A DNA stretch of 64,000 nt, taken from contig NZ_JAHLLW010000001.1 in the NCBI RefSeq assembly GCF_019426345.1, positions 310,001 through 374,000 on the forward strand. Reading direction: 5' to 3'. Positions within the stretch are counted from its first letter, which is position 1. The number at the start of each line of letters is the position of its first letter. Shown piece after piece: positions 1-8,859 of this stretch. The translations under genes were made by a program, and so were the position numbers. The DNA is from Marinomonas lutimaris. GTDB lineage: Bacteria; Pseudomonadota; Gammaproteobacteria; Pseudomonadales; Marinomonadaceae. A model generated the notes under the pieces. That model saw nothing but the letters and a program-made list of their open reading frames with translations. It ran no database searches and was not told the DNA's origin.

Positions 1-22
1 ACTGAGCTCATAATTCCATTCC

Positions 23-985
23 TTATCCTTTAACACCGCCGTCGGTAAGTCCGCCTGACAAGTGTTTATTCGCCAGCATGAAACAAATCACCACTGGCAG
101 TAGCGTCAACATGGACGCGGCCATGATGCGATCCCAAATGGCGTTCTTAGAGGTAAATAGGGTTTGCAATGCCAGCGGCAAGGTTTGGAAATCTTGGTAT
201 TGTTTGAGGAACACGGAAGCAAACAAATACTCGTTCCAAGCGATGACAAAACAATAGATAAACACGGTAAACAGCATGGGTTTCGATAATGGCATGATGA
301 TGCGCCAGAAGGCTTCTACCCTTGAGCAACCGTCCATCATCGCCGCTTCTTCTAGCGAGAAGGGGATGGTACGAAAGTAATTTCCCAACATGTACATGGC
401 GACTGGCAAGGTCTGAATCAGATAGATCAAAAACAGACTGAAAATCGTCCCTGTCGCGCTGGATGCCAAGCCAACGTTGACGCTCATTTGATAGAGCGGA
501 ACCATCAGCAAGACGCCGCCAACCATGTAGACAAACAAGACGCCGTTTGCCATCAAGGATTGCGCAGGGAAGCGTAAGCGCGCAATCGCGTACGCCGCGA
601 GAGACGCCAAGAAAGTCGAGCAAATCCCTGTCACGAAGGAAATCACAAAGGTATTGAGCATGTAGCGACCAAACGGAAACACATCGCCGCCAGAGCTAAA
701 TTTATCCAGTAGCATCTGCTTTTTCTCGGCCGACAGCGCTGGGTTGTCAAGTAAGCGTTGCACACTGGCTGGCACGTCGGCTTCTTTCGGTGGCATCAAG
801 CCAAGTAGCTCTTTGTATGCATCCAAGTGTAAAACACGCGGAATGAGCGATGGATTGCCCCAATCAATTGGGTGTTTTAACGAGGTCGAAAGAATCTGCA
901 AAAACGGAAACACGCAAAAAATCACTAAAGCGAGCACCAAGGTATACAAGATCACCGATTGGGTGGTTGAGCGTTTATTCATCAT
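23..985 (-). CDS. Carbohydrate ABC transporter permease, MalG type
   Basis: Inner-membrane permease of a CUT1-type sugar importer, 320 aa. One N-terminal membrane helix is followed by an unusually long periplasmic stretch (roughly residues 40-105) and then the core helices. The permease-to-ATPase coupling (EAA) loop is visible as EEAAMMDGCSRVEAFWRII, with the following helix starting at MPLSKP. It lies 9 bp downstream of the MalF-type permease and ends the visible part of a minus-strand operon (regulator, binding protein, two permeases). No ATPase gene is present here; it may lie beyond the left edge or be a shared MsmK-type ATPase elsewhere. Substrate is unknown. Confidence 0.9.
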   Translation of the reverse strand: MMNKRSTTQSVILYTLVLALVIFCVFPFLQILSTSLKHPIDWGNPSLIPRVLHLDAYKELLGLMPPKEADVPASVQRLLDNPALSAEKKQMLLDKFSSGGDVFPFGRYMLNTFVISFVTGICSTFLASLAAYAIARLRFPAQSLMANGVLFVYMVGGVLLMVPLYQMSVNVGLASSATGTIFSLFLIYLIQTLPVAMYMLGNYFRTIPFSLEEAAMMDGCSRVEAFWRIIMPLSKPMLFTVFIYCFVIAWNEYLFASVFLKQYQDFQTLPLALQTLFTSKNAIWDRIMAASMLTLLPVVICFMLANKHLSGGLTDGGVKG

Positions 986-994
986 ATTCTTCCC

Positions 995-1861
995 CTACCA
1001 CTTAAGGACTTTACGAACGTACAGCCAGATCAAGCCGACCAGCACGAGTAATTGAATCACCGAAATCGCCGCCGCTACGCCTTGATCGACGATGCCTGCG
1101 AACGCTTGGTAATAGGTGAAAATTGGCAAGGTTTCGACATTGGGTGCAAGCAAGTAAACATCTTCAAAGCGGTTTAAATTCCAGATAATGCGCAGCAGTA
1201 CCACAGTAGCAATGACGAATCTCAGCTCTGGTAAGGTCACATGCCAAAACCGTCCCCACGCATTTTGTCCATCTATCGCGGCGGCTTCGTACAAGTCTTT
1301 CGGTACGCTTTGTAATTTGGCGAGAAACAGCAAATAAGCGATCGGGAAATGCTTCCAAATATCGAACAAGATCACCACGAACAAGGCAGAATCTGGATTA
1401 CCGATGAGGTTTTCCCGAGTGTCTGTCAGGTGCAAAACATCGACCACCACATGGTTATAAATGCCGTTCACTGGATCGAAAATAAACTGCCAGCCAAACA
1501 CCACACTGATGACTGGGGCAAAGTAAGGTAAGAGAATCAAACCACGAGCCAGGTTGCGAAAGCGAAACTCTTGATTCATCAAAATGGCGGCCGCCAAGCC
1601 CAACACGGTCGTTCCGACGACGGTTCCGATTAGGTAAATAACCGACACGCCAATGGAATGGAAATAACGCGGATTGCCGAGCAAATCCGTGTAATTTTCC
1701 ATACCGACAAAGGTCTTGGTGCCATTCAGTTGAACATCAAAAAAACTTAGATAGATGTTGAACAAAATCGGGTAAATCACTAGTAAGCCAATAATACCAA
1801 CCGCTGGCGCGACCAGTTTTAAGCCAAGTCGAGATTCGTTTTTTATTAAAACAGAAGACAT
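995..1861 (-). CDS. Carbohydrate ABC transporter permease, MalF type
   Basis: Partner permease of the CUT1 sugar importer, 288 aa, with about six membrane helices. The EAA loop reads YEAAAIDGQNAWGRFWHVT followed by LPELR, as in MalF/UgpA proteins. An N-terminal cytoplasmic tail (residues 1-15) precedes the first helix. It sits between the binding-protein gene (33 bp upstream) and the MalG-type permease (9 bp downstream), so the three should be co-transcribed. It should form a heterodimeric channel with the downstream permease. Family assignment is secure; the sugar is not determinable. Confidence 0.9.
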   Translation of the reverse strand: MSSVLIKNESRLGLKLVAPAVGIIGLLVIYPILFNIYLSFFDVQLNGTKTFVGMENYTDLLGNPRYFHSIGVSVIYLIGTVVGTTVLGLAAAILMNQEFRFRNLARGLILLPYFAPVISVVFGWQFIFDPVNGIYNHVVVDVLHLTDTRENLIGNPDSALFVVILFDIWKHFPIAYLLFLAKLQSVPKDLYEAAAIDGQNAWGRFWHVTLPELRFVIATVVLLRIIWNLNRFEDVYLLAPNVETLPIFTYYQAFAGIVDQGVAAAISVIQLLVLVGLIWLYVRKVLKW

Positions 1862-1893
1862 ATTTGCTTCCCTTTATTCATACCTTCGCTTGT

Positions 1894-3249
1894 TTATTCA
1901 CCCATAATGGCTTTCATTTCCGCTTCCGCGCTGTCTAGTGCAGCTTGCGGGTCTTTTCCTTCAATGGTCACGTCATAAATCATGCGAGGAATCACCGATT
2001 TAGCAAAGATGGCACCGGAGGCTGGGAAGGTTTTGCCTTTCACCACGGAGAAAGAACGAATGTCGTCAAAACCAGAGACGATCTGCTTCATCTTGTCTGC
2101 ACCATAAAGCTTAAATACACCGTTTGGATCTTCCAAATAGGCTGGATCTTCAGCGATGCCTTTTAGCATCGGATTCATACCGCCCGGCGCCATGTGTAGG
2201 AAGGTGATGTAACTGGCTGGATCGTACATAAATTCAATGAAGTCTTTGGTGGCTTTAGTGTCTTCCGCACTTTTCGTTTTCAGCGCCACAAGACCAGACA
2301 AGGTGCCGTAAGATGCGGCGCTTTTGTGAGTGATAATCGGTGCAAACGCGGTGTTTTTCACCAATTCAGGGTCGAAGGTGCCGCCGCTAAGTTCTTTGAA
2401 ATTTTCCGAAGACAAAGAGCCTTTGGCGACTTCTGCCAAAGCAAGGTCATCCATTATGTAAGTGGAATAGAAGAACATGCCCATTTTGCCTTGTAAGTAA
2501 TAATCCCGAGCGCGCCAGTTCTGTGGCCCAGGTGGATTGTATTTAGCTAGCTCTTTGTAATACTTAATGGTTTCGAGTGTGGCTGGGCTATTGAAAACCA
2601 AATTGCCTTTGGCATCGAACTCACTGGCATTATTGGATAGCGCCAGTTGAGTGAAGACCTGTTCTGTGTAGCTGTCTTGTTTGGTGCCGACCAAAATACC
2701 GTATTGATTATTGGCTTTGTCGGTCAGTGCTTTGGCTGCGGTTTCGATATTTTCCCATGTATTTGGTGCGGCAAGACCTTTCTCATCAAACCAGTCTTTG
2801 CGGTACCAGATTCCTTGAATCCAACCATGGTAGGGCAAACCGTAGTAATCGCCAGAAGGTGAGGTTAGGGTGGTCAATGCGCCTTTGTGGAAGCGATTTT
2901 TGCCAATGTCTTTGATGACGCCTTGGTGGGTTTTAGTATCGACAATGCCTTCTTCGCCCAACGTCATGATGATTTCGGAGTTCACTTCAATCAGCTGCGG
3001 AGTTGTACCAGCGGCGACGGCTGCAGCCATTTGCGTGGCCATTTCGTTTTCATCAACGGCGACGACTTTGACCGTCACACCATCGTTTAAAGCTTCAAAG
3101 GTACTCGCCAGTAATTCTATATTTTGTAAGCGGTCAGTTTGGGTTTGTGCGGTCCAAAATTCTACCGTGGCGGCGTGAGTGAGCTGGCTTATCAGGAGTC
3201 CGTTTACCAGCATTGTGCCGGCGACGAATAGTGAAGTTTTACTTTTCAT
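1894..3249 (-). CDS. Extracellular solute-binding protein, family 1 (sugar)
   Basis: Periplasmic sugar-binding protein of the CUT1 importer, 451 aa. It begins with a Sec signal peptide (about residues 1-26, ending SQLTHAA) followed by VEFWTAQTQTDR, the usual first beta strand of family 1 binding proteins. Length is normal. A GAGGAAG ribosome binding site lies just upstream of the ATG. It is the first transport gene after the lacI-type regulator (57 bp gap). An oligosaccharide or glycoside is likely for this family, but nothing in the window fixes the ligand. Confidence 0.9.
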   Translation of the reverse strand: MKSKTSLFVAGTMLVNGLLISQLTHAATVEFWTAQTQTDRLQNIELLASTFEALNDGVTVKVVAVDENEMATQMAAAVAAGTTPQLIEVNSEIIMTLGEEGIVDTKTHQGVIKDIGKNRFHKGALTTLTSPSGDYYGLPYHGWIQGIWYRKDWFDEKGLAAPNTWENIETAAKALTDKANNQYGILVGTKQDSYTEQVFTQLALSNNASEFDAKGNLVFNSPATLETIKYYKELAKYNPPGPQNWRARDYYLQGKMGMFFYSTYIMDDLALAEVAKGSLSSENFKELSGGTFDPELVKNTAFAPIITHKSAASYGTLSGLVALKTKSAEDTKATKDFIEFMYDPASYITFLHMAPGGMNPMLKGIAEDPAYLEDPNGVFKLYGADKMKQIVSGFDDIRSFSVVKGKTFPASGAIFAKSVIPRMIYDVTIEGKDPQAALDSAEAEMKAIMGE

Positions 3250-3306
3250 TATGGCTTCCTCTTGTTGTTATTTGTCTGCTTCTTACGACTTTAAAAACGT
3301 GGGTTA

Positions 3307-4362
3307 TTAAAGTCCTATCGACACAACCCCCGGAGCTAAAACGACTTGTAGGTCCTTCACCGGAGTCCCTTTGATGCGCGCTACCATCATCTGGGCAAGC
3401 TGTTCACCGATTTGTGCTGGTGGCGCTTGCTGAATGCTGGTAATCCCCATACTGGCGGTCAGCTCATCTGCGGGTGTATCACAACCAATCACACACACAG
3501 GCTTTTCTCTTTCATTTAGCTGCGTGTTGTGCAATCGCATGGCCGCCAATGCGGCGGCTCGCGCGCTGGTGCTGGTTAGGCAGATCAACGCGGTGATATC
3601 TGGGTGCTGGAGCAGAAACTCGGCACAGGCGAGGTAACTTTCTTCCTCGTCATAGCCCACTTCTAGCCATTGTTCAGGCGCAAGAGAAAGTCCAATTTGC
3701 TCGGCGGCATCTTGAATGCCGCGTCGCCTTTCTTGGGCGAAAAAATATCGCTCGCTTACCGATACCACGCCAATCTTGTGGTGGCCTTGTTCGTGCAATC
3801 GGCTAAGGCTTAAATGACCAACTTGGTAATTATCCAAATCGAGCCAAGCAAATTGCGCCGCGCGCTCGGTGCGTCCGTAACACACAAAAGGCACGTTAAG
3901 TTTCAGTAAACGATGAACTTTCGGGTCGTTAACCCGAGTGCGAAGGAGGAGAAAACCGTCTTGATCGCCCGCTTTTACTAGGCGTTCAAACTCGCTTAAT
4001 TCCTGTTTGCCTGTATCAATTGCCACTACTTGCAGTAAATAACCTTCTGCTTGCAGCGCGTGTCGAGTTCCAGCCAACACCTTCGAAAGAATGGGGTCGA
4101 GATATTGCGTGTCTTGGCAAGGAATAATCGCCGTGATCACACGTTTTGCTTGCACCCAGTGCGCCATTTCTGGCCCTTTTAATTGGTAGCCCTGTCGCGC
4201 TGCTTCTTTTAGCACACGCTTCTTCGTACTCGGGCTAATGTCTGGGTAATCGTTCAGTGCTCGTGACACCGTGGATACCGACAACTCCAACTGGGTTGCT
4301 ATCTCTTTAATTGACATAAATTCATTCACTGCACCATTCTTATTGTTACCACTGTCCATCAT
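3307..4362 (-). CDS. LacI family transcriptional regulator of the sugar importer
   Basis: DNA-binding repressor, 351 aa. The N-terminal helix-turn-helix and hinge helix are clear: MSIKEIATQLELSVSTVSR, then ALNDYPDISPSTKKRV. The rest is a periplasmic-binding-protein-like sensor domain. The first 15 residues precede the usual family start; ATGs at 4362, 4359 and 4317 are all possible and none has a strong ribosome binding site. It is transcribed in the same direction as the importer and 57 bp from its binding protein, so it very probably controls that operon and itself. I found no convincing CG-centred palindrome in the 57 bp gap. Confidence 0.88.
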   Translation of the reverse strand: MMDSGNNKNGAVNEFMSIKEIATQLELSVSTVSRALNDYPDISPSTKKRVLKEAARQGYQLKGPEMAHWVQAKRVITAIIPCQDTQYLDPILSKVLAGTRHALQAEGYLLQVVAIDTGKQELSEFERLVKAGDQDGFLLLRTRVNDPKVHRLLKLNVPFVCYGRTERAAQFAWLDLDNYQVGHLSLSRLHEQGHHKIGVVSVSERYFFAQERRRGIQDAAEQIGLSLAPEQWLEVGYDEEESYLACAEFLLQHPDITALICLTSTSARAAALAAMRLHNTQLNEREKPVCVIGCDTPADELTASMGITSIQQAPPAQIGEQLAQMMVARIKGTPVKDLQVVLAPGVVSIGL

Positions 4363-4521
4363 TCAAGCCGAATTTAAAAGACTTAATCGTGCATTTTGTG
4401 ACCAGCATTAATTGACGTTAAGACCGAAAATGTTTCGATGCAATACTTTATTTTTGCACAATTAAAGTGCATCTGATTGAAGGATGTAGCTTGATAAGGA
4501 AGAGTTATAGCTAGGTGCTAC

Positions 4522-4553
4522 AGAGCGAGTCTGGTTTCGTTAGAACTCGCTCT
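4522..4553 (-). terminator. Stem-loop downstream of the chemoreceptor gene
   Basis: A 9 bp perfect inverted repeat (AGAGCGAGT and ACTCGCTCT) with a 14-base loop lies 21 bases past the stop codon of the PAS-PAS chemoreceptor. There is no U-rich tract on either strand, so it may be a transcript-stabilising hairpin or a weak terminator rather than a classical intrinsic one. Confidence 0.4.
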
Positions 4554-4573
4554 CATCGTGAGAAACGTAAGAT

Positions 4574-5872
4574 TTAATCTTTCATTTTGTCGACCATTTC
4601 GACGAACCTCGCCACACCAGCTGAAATCTCGGTGAGACCTCTTGATACTTCATTAATGCTTTCTTTGCCATGCAGTGCTGTACCTGTAACTGAACTGAGC
4701 ATGTCATCCATTTCATTGATTAAATTATGGTTTTTTTCGACGACTTGCCCAATCTCAGCGGTCGCTGAAGCCGTGTTACTGGCCAACTTGCGGACTTCGT
4801 CAGCTACTACTGAAAAGCCTCGTCCAGCGTCGCCAGCTCGAGCAGCTTCTATCGCGGCGTTGAGAGCAAGCAAGTTGGTTTGATCGGCAATAGAGCGAAT
4901 GGTGACAACGATGTCTGAAATACTTTTAGATTGGGTTTTCAGTAAACCACCTATATCGGCAGCGCTTTTTACCTTTTCAGCAATATCATTGGACGTTTGT
5001 ACTGATGCATTCAGAATGCTGACGGCATTAGATGATACTTGGCTGGTTTGTTCCGAGGTGGCTGCGGCCAGTTCAATCGCGTTCATGGCATTATTAACTC
5101 GTTCTGAAATGTCAGAGGCGAATTTAATGACTTTATAGACTCGGCCCTTTTCATCAAAGATGGGGTTATAAGTGGCTTCTAGCCAAATAACTTTGCCATT
5201 ACCATCAAAACGCTGAAAACGTCCTGAAGAATGTTGCCCATGCGCTAAATTAGACCAAAAGCTTGGGTTATCTCGGTAGAATTTTTCATCGCAAAACATT
5301 TTATGATGTTTGCCAACAATGTCTTGTAGATCGTATTTCATTGCTCTTAAAAAATTACTGTTGGCGTGAAGTATGTTGCCTTCAGGATCAAATTCAATAA
5401 CAGCGAGCGAGCGGTCTAACGCCGTTAATACGGCATTTTTGTTTGCCAGTGATTCCTGCATTTTTGTGATGTCATTGGCTATCTTTAGAATTCTAGTGAC
5501 GTTGCCTCTTTCATCGGAGACAGGAAAGTAGCTGGCTTCTAGGTGAATAGGTTGCTTGTTTTGCTTAAAGCGTAGAAAGGTACCGTGGAAAGATTTGCCT
5601 GCTTTGAGGTCATCCCAAAATGCTTTGTATTCAGCTGACTTTGTGTATTCTGCAGCACAAAATATACGATGATGTTTACCGACGATTTGCTCTAATGTGT
5701 AGCCCACCGCTTCTAAGAAAATCGGATTGGCATCTAAGATAATGCCGTCTACATCAAAGCTGATACAGGCGGTATTTTGCTTAATGGCGCTTAACTCATC
5801 GTGACACTGTTTTAGTTTTTGGTTTTCTGGGTTTGAAGTCGATGGCTTGTCTTTTCTTTTGCTAAAAATCAT
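4574..5872 (-). CDS. Soluble PAS-PAS methyl-accepting chemotaxis protein (BdlA-like)
   Basis: Cytoplasmic chemoreceptor, 432 aa, with no membrane helices. Two similar PAS/PAC modules occupy about residues 25-145 and 150-265; each contains a VGKHH motif and an ILKIAxDIT or VIKFASDIS end, as in flavin- or haem-binding aerotaxis-type sensors. The MCP signalling domain follows, with the hairpin tip [18 protein letters not shown]. The layout (PAS-PAS-MCP, about 420 aa, no HAMP) matches Pseudomonas BdlA, a biofilm-dispersal receptor; that match is from memory of the family. It stands alone in transcription, with 279 bp upstream and a stem-loop downstream. Ligand and cofactor are unknown. Confidence 0.88.
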   Translation of the reverse strand: MIFSKRKDKPSTSNPENQKLKQCHDELSAIKQNTACISFDVDGIILDANPIFLEAVGYTLEQIVGKHHRIFCAAEYTKSAEYKAFWDDLKAGKSFHGTFLRFKQNKQPIHLEASYFPVSDERGNVTRILKIANDITKMQESLANKNAVLTALDRSLAVIEFDPEGNILHANSNFLRAMKYDLQDIVGKHHKMFCDEKFYRDNPSFWSNLAHGQHSSGRFQRFDGNGKVIWLEATYNPIFDEKGRVYKVIKFASDISERVNNAMNAIELAAATSEQTSQVSSNAVSILNASVQTSNDIAEKVKSAADIGGLLKTQSKSISDIVVTIRSIADQTNLLALNAAIEAARAGDAGRGFSVVADEVRKLASNTASATAEIGQVVEKNHNLINEMDDMLSSVTGTALHGKESINEVSRGLTEISAGVARFVEMVDKMKD

Positions 5873-6004
5873 CTAGGCTTATCCTTAAACTATCGCAGAA
5901 GGGGAGCTGCCTCATTGGCAATAAATAAACATTAGATGAATTATGGTTGATGAAATTAAAAAACGCCTCATTAAATAACTGTTTTTTTAACCTACTTTAT
6001 TCCG

Positions 6005-6110
6005 TTGCGGCCTCACAAACCCTTTCCTCGCTTTATCTATTTTCTCCCGCATAAAACAATCTTCCGCATGGTCGTTGATGAGTCCCATGGATTGCATGAA
6101 GGTGGAAAAA
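6005..6110 (-). repeat. Diverged copy of the tag 3' end (copy C)
   Basis: About 105 bp resembling the last codons of tag at 8865-8967 on the same strand. Shared blocks include TTTATC, CTCCCGCATAAAACA, TTCCGCATGGTC and GCATGAA-like segments, roughly 80% identical by eye. It ends before the TA pair at 6152. It is a non-functional fragment of a DNA glycosylase gene and marks the outer edge of an accessory pocket. Confidence 0.75.
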
Positions 6111-6151
6111 AGTATTGAGGTTAGGTTAAAAAACAACCATACTGTATCTAA

Positions 6152-6472
6152 ATGAATACGGATTGTTTTATGTATGATATTAAACTCACGGATGAGTTCA
6201 ACCTTTGGCTGCGTCGACTAAAAGATCACTCAACTAGGATTCGTTTAGCCCGTCGCCTAGAAAAGGCGTCACGTGGATTACTTGGCGATGTTAAGCCTGT
6301 AGGCGATGGTTTGTATGAAATGAGAGAGCATTTTGGACCAGGTTGGAGAATGTATTACGTTCAACGCGGGACTACTTTGATCATAATGTTGGCTGGTGGC
6401 GATAAATCGACGCAAAGCAGAGACATAGAATTGGCTAAACAGCGAGCTACAAAACTGGATGAGGCGACATGA
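6152..6472 (+). CDS. HigB/RelE-superfamily toxin (addiction module killer protein)
   Basis: Small basic protein, 106 aa, of the RelE/ParE toxin superfamily, HigB-like killer subgroup. Characteristic segments are WLRRLKDHSTRIRLARRLEK near residues 20-40, GDGLYEMREHFGPGWRMYY, and a C-terminal LLAGGDKSTQ-like strand (here IIMLAGGDKSTQ). Such toxins are mostly mRNA interferases. A second ATG at 6170 gives the more usual family N-terminus (MYDIKLTDEF); neither start has a strong ribosome binding site. It overlaps the antitoxin gene by 4 bp, toxin first, the typical order for this subgroup. It is flanked by tag 3'-end fragments, suggesting acquisition. Confidence 0.88.
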   Translation: MNTDCFMYDIKLTDEFNLWLRRLKDHSTRIRLARRLEKASRGLLGDVKPVGDGLYEMREHFGPGWRMYYVQRGTTLIIMLAGGDKSTQSRDIELAKQRATKLDEAT

Positions 6473-6768
6473 CTTCAACAAAAGAATTAACCAACTTTGA
6501 TATGGCTGAGCAGCTTCGTACTGACGAAGACATTGCCGCCTATTTATCTATGGTGCTTGAGGATGGTGATACCGACGAGCTGATTCACGCGCTTGGTCAT
6601 ATTGCCAAAGCACGAGGCATGACGCAGATAGCCAAAGACAGTGGACTTGGACGTGAAAGCCTTTACAAAGCCCTCAGATCAGGTTCTCGGCCGCAATTTG
6701 ATACGATAGTAAAGGTGCTTAAATCCCTTAATTTTGATTTGAAAGCCGTGATTCATTCGCAAAAATGA
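6469..6768 (+). CDS. HigA-like antitoxin (addiction module antidote protein)
   Basis: Cognate antitoxin, 99 aa. The N-terminal part (residues 1-35, rich in acidic residues) is followed by a Cro/C1-type helix-turn-helix: LIHALGHIAKARGMTQIAKD, then SGLGRESLYKALRSGSRPQF. The length and the GLGRESLYKAL segment are typical of the antidote family paired with HigB-like killers. It neutralises the toxin and normally represses its own operon. ATG overlaps the toxin stop by 4 bp (ATGA), indicating coupled translation. A GGTT-N7-AACC inverted repeat just upstream of the toxin could be the operator, but this is weak. Confidence 0.9.
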   Translation: MTSTKELTNFDMAEQLRTDEDIAAYLSMVLEDGDTDELIHALGHIAKARGMTQIAKDSGLGRESLYKALRSGSRPQFDTIVKVLKSLNFDLKAVIHSQK

Positions 6769-6797
6769 GCACATCGACTTCGATTAGATGCGCTTTT

Positions 6798-6889
6798 AAG
6801 GCCTAACAAACCCCTTCCTCGCTTTATCAATTTCCTCCCGCAGAAAACAGTCTTCCGCGTGGTCGTTGGGCCGACGAATTGCCAGCCCA
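6798..6889 (-). repeat. Diverged, internally deleted copy of the tag 3' end (copy B)
   Basis: Read on the minus strand it encodes GWQFVGPTT, as in intact tag, and then jumps directly to the segment before the stop. Relative to tag the stretch coding for MYAFMQSMGLIND is missing. The last 66 bp are about 90% identical to tag at 8866-8931. It lies immediately between the antitoxin gene and the lipoprotein gene. It is a gene fragment, not expressed as a protein. Confidence 0.8.
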
Positions 6890-6934
6890 TTTTTGGGAAT
6901 TTAAAATTTTTAGCTGTAATCTTATCTATATTTT

Positions 6935-8689
6935 TTAGTTACAGGATAACGTTTCTACGTCAGATAATACTGCGTAATAAGTTAAGCTAGATTTAATGTC
7001 ATTTGGATTTTTAGTTTCAGTTTCAGTTGAATCAGGGATTGTAATGTCTTTATAATCGTCAAGGGTCACTGTTGGCGCTGTTAAATAGCCTTTTGAGGCG
7101 ATACTGCTACTTTTATTGATGGTAGTCTGAATTTCTAACTTTAATTCCTTGCCATCCTTATCTTTTAGTTTGGAGAGCATTTTTAGCTCTTTTGGAGTGA
7201 AAGAAAAGGCGGCATTCAAAGCAAAGTTCGTTTCCTCATTGGCATTGTAATAAAGCTCTTCTGCAGCCAATGTCGTAGTAACGATTTTTAAACGGTCGGC
7301 ATCTGAGCGTTTTTTAAGCATAGCAAGCTCATTGCAAGACATTTGGTAGCGTTCTATTATGACACCATCAACGACAGTATAGCCGGAGGCTGTTTTGTTT
7401 GCTTTCATATTTGTAGAGTTGGATTCTGATTGAACGACGACGCCACTTTCCCATTTTGTATTTTTCGCCCAGTTATATACCACTCTGTTTGGTACAATCG
7501 CGAGAGCTTCGACTTTTAGTCTGGCTTTTTCTAACGCTACTAGGGCCTGTTTTTTATCTTCTTCTGAGCAAGCATTCTGAATATTTTCTGGATTTTTTGC
7601 ACTTTCTTCAGCTTCACTCAAATTTTCTTTAGCTTTTTCCTTTGCGGCTTCGTCGCTTTTAGCTTTAGCTTTAGCTTTAGCTTTAGCTTTAGCTTTAGCT
7701 AGATCAGCCTTCTTATCATCGATGATTTTATTTAGCTTTTTTTGTTCGTTTACAAGGCAGGATAAATGGTTTGTACTGGCTATTACAAAGTCTGCTGACC
7801 TAGTTTTTTCATTATTGACTGCATTAATAAATGCTAGCATTGACTTTGAATTGGGGAGTTCACTTATTGATTTATTCAGATCTGCTAAGGCTTTGTTTCG
7901 ATTGTCTTCTAGATTTTGACATTGTTTTTCTAATATCTCTGATATCACTTTCTTTTCTTTAGTGAATTCTTCTTGAGTACTTGAGTTCAGCTTACTATAA
8001 GCTGTGTTTGTTGCGTCAATTTGGCATTGTAAGTATTCAGCATTCGCTGCTTCATAAGCAGATGATAATATGATTTGTTGATTGAAGTTCGTCAAATTTT
8101 TCGATGTATTAGAAGGGTAATATTCTCTGTATAGCTTGCCTTTACGCTCAGCTTCTACATCAACTATGTTTGTTTTAATTGTATCAAGTATGGCGATGAT
8201 TTTATTGTATAAATTATTAGCGCTATCTGGGTTTTTACTATTGTTTCTTAGTATATTCAGCTCTTGTCTTAGTGTATTTTCACTTTCACTTAATAATATT
8301 GGCGCATCACTTAAGCTGTTAATTATCTTATTTAAAGCGATTTTAGCTTTCTCTGTATTTAATTTATCTGACATTTCTTTTTTTGATTCTTTTAGTGCTT
8401 CCACTAAGCTTTCTGTTATCTCTGAATAAGCTAGTTCATTCTGACAGTTCGCAGAAAACGGAGAACGGTATCTACTGGTTATACAAACTTGTCCCACTCT
8501 GAATGCTAGTTGCCCATTTAAAGAAACGTAGGTGGTTTGTAGCGGATGGCTAGTTATCATCCATTTACTGGGGTGCATGGCAACGCCGTCGTTTTGTGCC
8601 GATGAGGTTAAACTATCTACCACATTGAGTTGAGTGTTCGAACAAGCGGTTAATAGCGCGATAGAGATTAGAAAGAATAAAAAACGCAT
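6935..8689 (-). CDS. Large coiled-coil lipoprotein of unknown function
   Basis: 584 aa, not recognised as a known family. It starts with a lipoprotein signal peptide (FLISIALLTAC, lipid-attached Cys at residue 16), preceded by an AAGGAC ribosome binding site, so it should be anchored to the outer membrane. Residues about 90-400 are Lys/Glu/Asn/Ala-rich and predicted coiled coil, including a run of seven Ala-Lys dipeptides (about residues 331-344). The C-terminal 200 residues look globular. Base composition is visibly AT-richer than neighbouring genes, and it sits between tag and a tag fragment, so recent acquisition is likely. It could be a surface or defence-associated protein, but there is no direct evidence. 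Confidence 0.75.
   Translation of the reverse strand: MRFLFFLISIALLTACSNTQLNVVDSLTSSAQNDGVAMHPSKWMITSHPLQTTYVSLNGQLAFRVGQVCITSRYRSPFSANCQNELAYSEITESLVEALKESKKEMSDKLNTEKAKIALNKIINSLSDAPILLSESENTLRQELNILRNNSKNPDSANNLYNKIIAILDTIKTNIVDVEAERKGKLYREYYPSNTSKNLTNFNQQIILSSAYEAANAEYLQCQIDATNTAYSKLNSSTQEEFTKEKKVISEILEKQCQNLEDNRNKALADLNKSISELPNSKSMLAFINAVNNEKTRSADFVIASTNHLSCLVNEQKKLNKIIDDKKADLAKAKAKAKAKAKAKSDEAAKEKAKENLSEAEESAKNPENIQNACSEEDKKQALVALEKARLKVEALAIVPNRVVYNWAKNTKWESGVVVQSESNSTNMKANKTASGYTVVDGVIIERYQMSCNELAMLKKRSDADRLKIVTTTLAAEELYYNANEETNFALNAAFSFTPKELKMLSKLKDKDGKELKLEIQTTINKSSSIASKGYLTAPTVTLDDYKDITIPDSTETETKNPNDIKSSLTYYAVLSDVETLSCN
7658..7699 (-). repeat. Seven tandem copies of a hexanucleotide inside the lipoprotein gene
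   Basis: Seven perfect TTTAGC units (GCTAAA on the coding strand), encoding seven Ala-Lys dipeptides in the coiled-coil region. Because the unit is 6 bp, copy-number change would lengthen or shorten the coiled coil without frameshifting. Confidence 0.95.
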
Positions 8690-8859
8690 AGTGGAAGTCC
8701 TTTTTCTTTACTGTTCTTTTACAAAATAGATCGTTTTTTGATCATTTGCAAGTGAATCATTCTTGCTCAAAGGACATAAGACTAAAACATGGCATAAATA
8801 TGTGGATATATGGCATTGCTGTTCGTGATGAAATTGTTTGCTTGAAAGTGATGTTTTGT

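Noticed and set aside
744..1055. Plus-strand frame opposite the two sugar permeases
   Set aside because: It is antisense to conserved permease coding and has no homologous features.
7658..7699. Tandem repeat as a CRISPR or VNTR-like array
   Set aside because: Six-base coding repeat with no spacers; it is a protein-coding Ala-Lys run.
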